A DNA stretch of 64,000 nucleotides, taken from Symbiodinium sp. CCMP2592. Lineage: Eukaryota; Sar; Dinophyceae; Suessiales; Symbiodiniaceae. Of the stretch, positions 58,541 to 64,000 are shown piece after piece; the stretch's first letter is position 1, and every line of letters starts with the position of its first letter. Position numbers and translations under genes: made by a program. The notes under the pieces are model-generated. The model did no database searches. It was given only the letters and a program-made list of their open reading frames with translations, and was not told where the DNA came from. The DNA is taken from positions 558,001-622,000 of the forward strand of contig CAJNDT010000491.1 in NCBI GenBank assembly GCA_905221615.1, written 5' to 3'.

Positions 58541-59259
58541 CGTGGGGATTTGATCTTGATGATGCCCTTGTCGCTCACCCCACAGAGCTATGTTGGATAA
58601 TGGCGTGGTTGCCCTCTACGAACTCAGCCACTCTCTCTTTCCCTTTCTCACACGTAAGCCTCTCTCCCCGTGCAGGCAGATCCAGAGCTCGCTTGTTTTG
58701 CTCCCTCGCGGCCAGCGATGGATCGTCTGTGCTCGGGATGGCTCTGTCCCTCGGAAGGTCACAGAAGACGATAGCTTTTGGCTATGGGCAATGCTTTCTT
58801 GAGCATGTGCTCACACTTGAGCCAAAGTTGCGTAGGCGGAAAGCATACAGAAAGGTTCGGCATTGCGGCGTGCGTAGCACTTCCACAAGCCTAAACCTAG
58901 AGACGAAGGACGCGTAGCGTGCCTTCTCTCTTGACCTATACATGGCCATGCTCACAGCTCTTATCGTGACACCATCGAACTTGACTAGGCATCGCAGTCC
59001 GTTCGCACCCCCCATGAGTTGCGTCTCCGACGCTGCTCACCCGGAAGATGGCGCGATAGGAACACTAGGGATTAGTCCGCCGCAACTTTGAAATGTGGAA
59101 TCAGAGCCTTGCATCCCAATTAGAAACTGTGTGACACTCAGCTACGTCAGTAACGATCCCCTGAAATGACAAACGAATCAGGCGTCACCAAAGAAAGAGG
59201 CATTCGCAATGAAGTTCATGAGCGAAGCGCAGAGGTCACATGCATAAAGGCATAGCCGA
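58541..59259. other. Host DNA with a weak coding-like frame
   Basis: A plus-strand frame at 58590-58802 (VALYELSHSLFPFLTRKPL, RQIQSSLVLLPRGQRWIVCA) has normal composition but no recognised family. The rest shows nothing. Confidence 0.3.
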
Positions 59260-60969
59260 TCATACGTTGTCCCGATACCACTGACGGGTAGCCGCGGGAT
59301 CAGAGGGAGGATCACGTTCCCAGGGCCTGAGATTTTCTTCTGGATATGGAGATCTGCCCTTCCCTTTGGCTTTTCCCTTGTTTCTGCTCTTGCCCTCGAT
59401 GTAGTCGTGGTACATGTTGGAATTCCATCCTCCATGTCTTCCACCTCCTTTTGGGCGAGATTTCGGTGCAGCAGTGGATGCGGAAGCGCTCGAGGTTTCT
59501 TCTGCCGTGACAGGTGTGTCCATGATGGAGGTCTGTCCATGCGGAAGATACTCATCGGCTGAAATGTGATGTAGTGCCTCAGGACGACGTGCGTTTGGAT
59601 GCAATTGTCGTTCTACCCTACTGGCGCGCAGCTTGTCCAAGAGATGGGACGGCATCTGTACGTTGTGATCCACGAGCAACCCGATGGTCTGCACGGAATG
59701 GTCCGTGTGCATCAAGAGGATCCCGACTGGGTCGATGTACAGAAAGTCCACTGGTCCAGTTGGCGTAGGCCGAAGAACAGAGAATTGCGAGTGTCCTGTC
59801 ACCATGGGAATAACTTCGCATAGGACGTTCAAGCAACAGAAGTGCATCACCTTCACGTCGTTCTCGTCCTTCAGATAGGTGCTAGGGTTGAAGTTTTCCC
59901 TGCCAATTCCCATCACGTTGGCTCCTCGGATCAACGTCGAGATCAGCTGGTTCGTTCGGAAGCGCTTGAGGGTGTACGTCCCGTTGGGATCATACGATTT
60001 GACATTTTCCCTTTCTTTGGCAAAACGAAGGATTTCTTCATCAGTCACCTCCCTGCTCACACCAGTGTCGGAGTCCAATTCTGCCAAAACACCCCATTTT
60101 CCAAGCACATCGTAGCGTTGGCCATTGGCAAAACTCTCCTTGAGTTGGAATAATGGCACAGTCGCCCACTTTGCAAAACCTGACCACGACTTGTAAATGC
60201 ATCTGCAGACCACATACGCCATGTAGGAGAGAGCAGCCATGTTAGCATCGATGCAATGCGCATTTCGCTTGTTGTGGTAGTAGGGTGGTTGCATAGCAGT
60301 GCGGGCGATCTGCAGTTCAGGGTCGATGTTCAAGGATTGACCGGCAATCAAGACAGGACGACGTTCAAGTGCCACAGCTTCAGGTACCTCGTCGTCGAAG
60401 TCCGCCGCTGGATCTGTGTCCATCTCCTCGTCAGGTTCCTGCTCTGCATCTTCATCTCCGACGATGGAAGGTTCGGGAATGCCTTCAGGTTCTGCCACAG
60501 TTTCGACCTCCATGGCTTCTTGTTCCTCAGCAGTTGTCTCAGGTACCGCTGCAGCAGCAGCCTCCATTGTCTGGGCAATGAATTCACTTGGGATCTCCGT
60601 AGGAGTCTCCCGTTGTGAGGTGCCACATGAGATGAACTGCGACCAGCACGACGTACAGCGGCAGAAGCATGCTGGTACAATGTTGTAGCACGCGGGGCAC
60701 ACCCTCATTCTCCTGCCATCTCCTTCTCTTCGTAGATCTTCGGATCGCCAGTTCTTGATGATGAACTTGATGGCTTTGTCCATGTAGTGATGGCGAACGG
60801 TGTTCTCCCTGTGGGCTTCGAGCACGGTAGTAAGGTCGCGAATCATCTGTTCCTTACTGGCATCGTGAGGACCTGATGGCATGTCACAGAGCAGCTCCAT
60901 GATCTTGGCCGGCGTCCTGTACCTCTCGAACTCCGGGAGCAATGGAGATCCATTGTAGTCCAGCACCAC
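59260..60969 (-). pseudogene. Large dinoflagellate protein, C-terminal part
   Basis: The frame begins within LEK/VVLDYNGSPLLPEF and encodes RYRTPAKIMELLCDM, a zinc-ribbon-like CPACYNIVPACFCRCTSC, an acidic Glu/Asp region (about 150-200), and the folded block RPVLIAGQSLNIDPELQIARTAMQ with WSGFAKWATVPLFQL and SVLRPTPTGPVDFLYIDPVG. A basic KGKAKGKG tail ends it. I know the CPAC...C..C continuation from large Symbiodinium proteins. It is one base out of phase with the upstream piece (60970-61253), so the gene is broken near 60965. Function unknown. Confidence 0.6.
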
Positions 60970-61253
60970 TTCTCCAAACGTTCATCGTAGATCTTTTCGA
61001 TCAGTGCGAAAGAATGTGTGTCTCGAGGATTCGGCACGCAAAACCATACCTCCTTGACGAATGCGAACGGTATCGTGCGTCCAACAATGATGACACCACT
61101 GTCAGTGATACGTCCACCTTCTCGGGCAAGGTCCGTTGAAGCAACGTGGAGGACGACAAGTGGCATGTGCTTGGCCTCCGGTCCGTGCACCCGAGCTTTC
61201 GTCGTAGCATTCCTTGTGTCAAACGGTGCGAATACCCCCCAGTAGCTGTGGAG
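60970..61253 (-). pseudogene. Large dinoflagellate protein, segment after an in-frame TGA
   Basis: It is in the same phase as 61254-63041 and continues it after TGA (61254-61256). It reads LHSYWGVFAPFDTRNATTKAR, AKHMPLVVLHVASTDLAREGG and IVVGRTIPFAFVKEVWF-like sequence. The segment is well conserved in the family as I know it, where the stop position appears to be Arg; CGA to TGA would be a single transition. Confidence 0.6.
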
Positions 61254-63041
61254 TCAGCCTCCCCTGTCATCTCTGTTCTGGCGGCGCTGGTCGAAGTCCC
61301 CGTCGGGGTCCTCCGAACCAGGCATGATCCCTTGCAGAACAATGGAATCAAGATTGCGGCATGCCGTCGCGTGGAATGCGCCTCCCACACGCCCCAAAAG
61401 GGTCATCGACGGAGATATTGCGAACCTGTCCTTGTCCAACTGAAGCAAGTTGTTCTGGGGATCGGAGTGCGTAGAGTGGCCACTGGTAGCCCGAACTGCC
61501 CATGGTTTGACCCAGCCATTGCACTGTGACAAGTATTGCTGATTGGGTCGGCAATGGTCATTGTTCTGGTTCTCGGTGATCTGATCCTGCACTGAAACCA
61601 GTCTGTTCGACTCTGCTGGTCCAAGAGGTCCACCGCCAGGGTCTTTCACTCTCACACCCAGGAACTGGAGCCGGATTTTGGCTTTGAACCGTTTCGTGGC
61701 TGCCAGCATGTTTCCCTGGAACAGTAGCTGCAGTCTCTCATTGTACACTCTCTTCCTGTGATCGTTGTCGCGTCCAAGAGCTCCTTCGGTTATGCGCCTG
61801 CTGCCGTGGGTCCAAAGCTCTTCTTGTCTGACCAGGTCCTCGATCAACACCCATCCTCCTTCATCACATCGAAGTACGCCCATGAATGCAACTAGACAGC
61901 GTCCATCCAGCCATTCTGACCCTGGACGTCTTGCGATCCTGCGGCGTAAGTCAGACTGAATGCATGACAAAGCCCAGTCGGCGTTCCTTCTGCGGTGGGC
62001 GTTGATGTTACGAACCACAACTTCGTCCACAATGTCCCATCTGGAATTGATGAAACGTGCACCTTTGGTTGGGATCAGATCAAGAATTCCACATCTGATC
62101 GGCCTTCCGCCTCCAATGGATTCATAGCCTTGGTTTGCCCACTGCCGAGTATTCTCATCAAACTCGTAACTCGCACGATCTCCTCGTTGAGGTAGTCGGC
62201 GGTCACGATGGTCTGACAACTGTTCAATGAGATCCACCACGCGCTGACTGTTTTCTGGTCCCATTTCCTGCAGTGGTATGCCACAAGCATCATGTAGACC
62301 TCGACGGTTCTCCACGTCGGCACATAGGTTGTGAGGGTTCTCGTAGCGGATTAGGACAATGTCACTCCGAACGGCCTCACCTCCACGTCGTGGTCGGGCT
62401 TTGGCCTTGGGTCGTCGGTCCGATGATGCTACGCTCACGTGGTCTGTGGAGTCAACGTCCATGCTTTCAGCTTGTTGTGCAGGTGGTCGACGAGGATAAC
62501 GAAGAAGACTGTCCCTGATGATCTGAAGACCACGTTGGACCAAATCTCGTGTAGCAGCATTTTCAGTGCAATCGGACAAGTGGTGCTCATCACTGCCACA
62601 GGCAACGCAGAAAGTGAAGTCGTTGATTCCCAACGTCGATTCACCTTGAGAAAGCACTTCCACATAGTCGCGAAGCTGTGCCGCAAGTCCTTCACGAATC
62701 CTTTGGCGTTGATCAGGTTCTTCGACACCCTGTTCTTCTTCAGGTTGTGCATCCAAGTCCATTTCTTGATTCGGCATTGGCGGTGCAACGGAAACTCCTG
62801 CTTCGTCCGTGACGTGGTCAGCGGCCTGCGTTTCGTTGGTCCGGCCAATCTCCACAGGGTAGACGTCGCCGTCAACGATGACCGTGAAGTCGATCACGAG
62901 GTCTGCAGACATGCCTGTCACGATCTCGGCGATCGTTTCATTCTTCTTGGGCGGTGTCCTCTTGCGCGGGGAGTCGACCGTGATAAGCTCGATGGCCTCA
63001 GCCGATGCATAGCGGAAGAACGATCTTTCGATGCCCCTCAC
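61254..63041 (-). pseudogene. Large dinoflagellate protein, middle part (possible RNA 2'-phosphotransferase-like end)
   Basis: The 595-residue frame has an N-terminal segment (RSFFRYASAEAIELITVDSP), acidic and Pro-rich stretches, and a perfect zinc knuckle CVACGSDEHHLSDC (C-x2-C-x4-H-x4-C). A disordered RRPKAKARPRRGG linker follows, then a folded part with GCWVLIED-type sequence (GGWVLIEDLVRQEELW), ATKRFKAKIRLQFLG, and LGRVGGAFHATACRNLDSIVLQGIMPG. The last resembles the HATxxxNxxxIxxxGI element of KptA/Tpt1 RNA 2'-phosphotransferases, which is tentative. It ends at TGA 61254, but the coding pattern runs on. Upstream it connects to 63058-63999 over a run of five C. Confidence 0.6.
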
Positions 63042-63057
63042 GCATGCGTTTGCCCCT

Positions 63058-63999
63058 TCAAGTCCACCCCCAATTCGGAAAATGCGCTGGATACCTCATT
63101 GCAATCGTAAGAATGCCAAGCGCCAGCTCCAAGGTGTCTCCCAACAGCTCTTCTTTCGGCGAAACGGAGCCTCGGTAGCATTCTCGGCTTTCATCTGGAG
63201 TCAAAAGCATCCTCATGAAACCAGCATATGCACAGTTACCAGTGTCATAGTAGCAGATGTAGCAAGTCCTCCCTTCAGCATCATATCCTCTGTCCCATGA
63301 CAACTGCTTGGCCTTTCCCCATGCGGCGTACTCGATGGCCTGGCTGGCTGTAATGCGGAGACCACCGTAGTGAGAAATCGTTTTGCCAACATCTTCATAA
63401 GCCATTTCCGCGCATTTCTTGATGAACTCCTTGATATCCACACGAGGGTCCACAAACTGCAGACTCAAGTCATAGATATGCTTGGCGCAGGCCAGAGTGT
63501 ACTTCTGGGACTGGACTAGGTCGGGAAACGAGGAGACACCATGTTGCATCTTCACAGCTGCGGTATGCGCACATCCAATGCAATGTCCAGGGTACCCATT
63601 TCCTGTTGGCAAGAAGAAGGCCTGTGCGTAGCACTCGACCGACTTCATCACGTCACATCCAGGGCAATAGAACGTTCTCCCCCTGACATAGCCAGAGTTG
63701 CTTGTGGAGTAGGTGTCGATTCTGAACCAGTAGTGCCTGTTGTCGTAGTAGGCTTCCGGGACAGTCATGGCGATGTCGAAGTCTTGCCAGGTAACTGAAG
63801 TCGACTCGGCGACTGTGTCACCTTGGGCTCCAGACCAGATCTGTTGCTTCTGTTCTCCCGTAAACCATGTCTGGGAAATCTTCGTGGACGTGGTGACTTC
63901 ACTCTTGTCCTCCCAGATCTCCACCAACGACGGGTGAGCGACAGTATCGACTTGGACGCTTTCGTCCCACTGACGTATCCTCGAGCTCTCAACAAAGCA
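63058..63999 (-). pseudogene. Large dinoflagellate protein, N-terminal part, runs off the right edge
   Basis: The frame is open to the edge (…FVESSRIRQWDESVQVDTV), so the start is outside. It contains WQDFDIAMTVPEAYYDNRHYW, a zinc-ribbon-like FYCPGCDVM...CIGCAH, GGLRITASQAIEYAAWGKAKQLSWDRG and CYICYYDTGNC. It ends in a TGA after a five-C run (63067-63071; GGGGG on the coding strand). With four bases the frame would pass into 61254-63041, so a homopolymer indel separates the two. Function is not known; several CxxC pairs suggest zinc binding. Confidence 0.6.
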
Positions 64000-64000
64000 C

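Noticed and set aside
61254-61256. TGA read as selenocysteine
   Set aside because: No selenoprotein family fits and no SECIS element was recognised; mutation or editing is simpler.

Overview
The window is nuclear DNA of a dinoflagellate, most likely of the Symbiodiniaceae, with an integrated virus in its left third. The host call rests on Ty1/copia polyproteins of a type I know from Symbiodinium genomes, degenerate TTTAGGG telomere-like repeats scattered through non-coding DNA, very repeat-rich spacers, and several fragmented gene families that I recognise only from dinoflagellates. I found no rRNA, tRNA, spliced-leader or CRISPR sequence.

Layout. (1) 2-1360: 3' part of a host gene with a ubiquitin-like segment, then a 62-bp tandem duplication. 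(2) About 1660-20640: a strongly AT-rich island of some 19 kb that is an integrated Polinton-like virus (PLV/Maverick class). It carries protein-primed DNA polymerase B, a retroviral-type (rve) integrase, a packaging ATPase, a major capsid protein, a minor capsid (penton) protein, a fibre with a self-cleaving S74 chaperone, a class 3 lipase, two GIY-YIG nucleases, a DUF5754-like protein and about nine small proteins without known function. Gene blocks run + (2241-6482), - (6510-7516), + (7767-8558), - (8560-13842) and + (13882-20087). (3) 20660-21500: an inverted repeat and a long (TA)-rich tract. (4) 21638-30800: pieces of one or two multi-exon host genes on the minus strand, split by introns and microsatellites. 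(5) 33031-50015: a composite Ty1/copia region. Divergent direct repeats (probable LTRs) lie at both ends, a decayed gag-protease-integrase follows the left one, and a second, better preserved copia element (about 37690-47012) sits inside. (6) 50016-59259: gene-free DNA made of satellites, triplet tracts and phased A-tracts. (7) 59260-63999: a large minus-strand host gene, broken by a homopolymer indel, an in-frame TGA and a further frame change, running off the right edge.

How the viral genes fit together. The polymerase, nucleases and zinc-finger proteins would make up replication and recombination. The capsid, penton, ATPase, fibre, lipase and coiled-coil proteins would make the particle, and the integrase would insert the genome. 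Two upstream signals appear to divide these genes. A motif close to TACTTAAAGAAAA lies 30-40 bp before the starts of the polymerase, one GIY-YIG gene and two cysteine-rich proteins. A TCTA core in AT-rich DNA lies shortly before the ATPase, integrase, capsid, penton, fibre and several small genes. TCTA is the published motif of mavirus and of the late promoter of CroV, so the element may use giant-virus-type transcription. Perfect hairpins follow six of the viral genes.

Single-base frame breaks occur in the viral capsid gene, in two other viral genes, in the retroelements and in the right-hand host gene, several at homopolymers. Assembly error and genuine decay cannot be told apart from this sequence alone.
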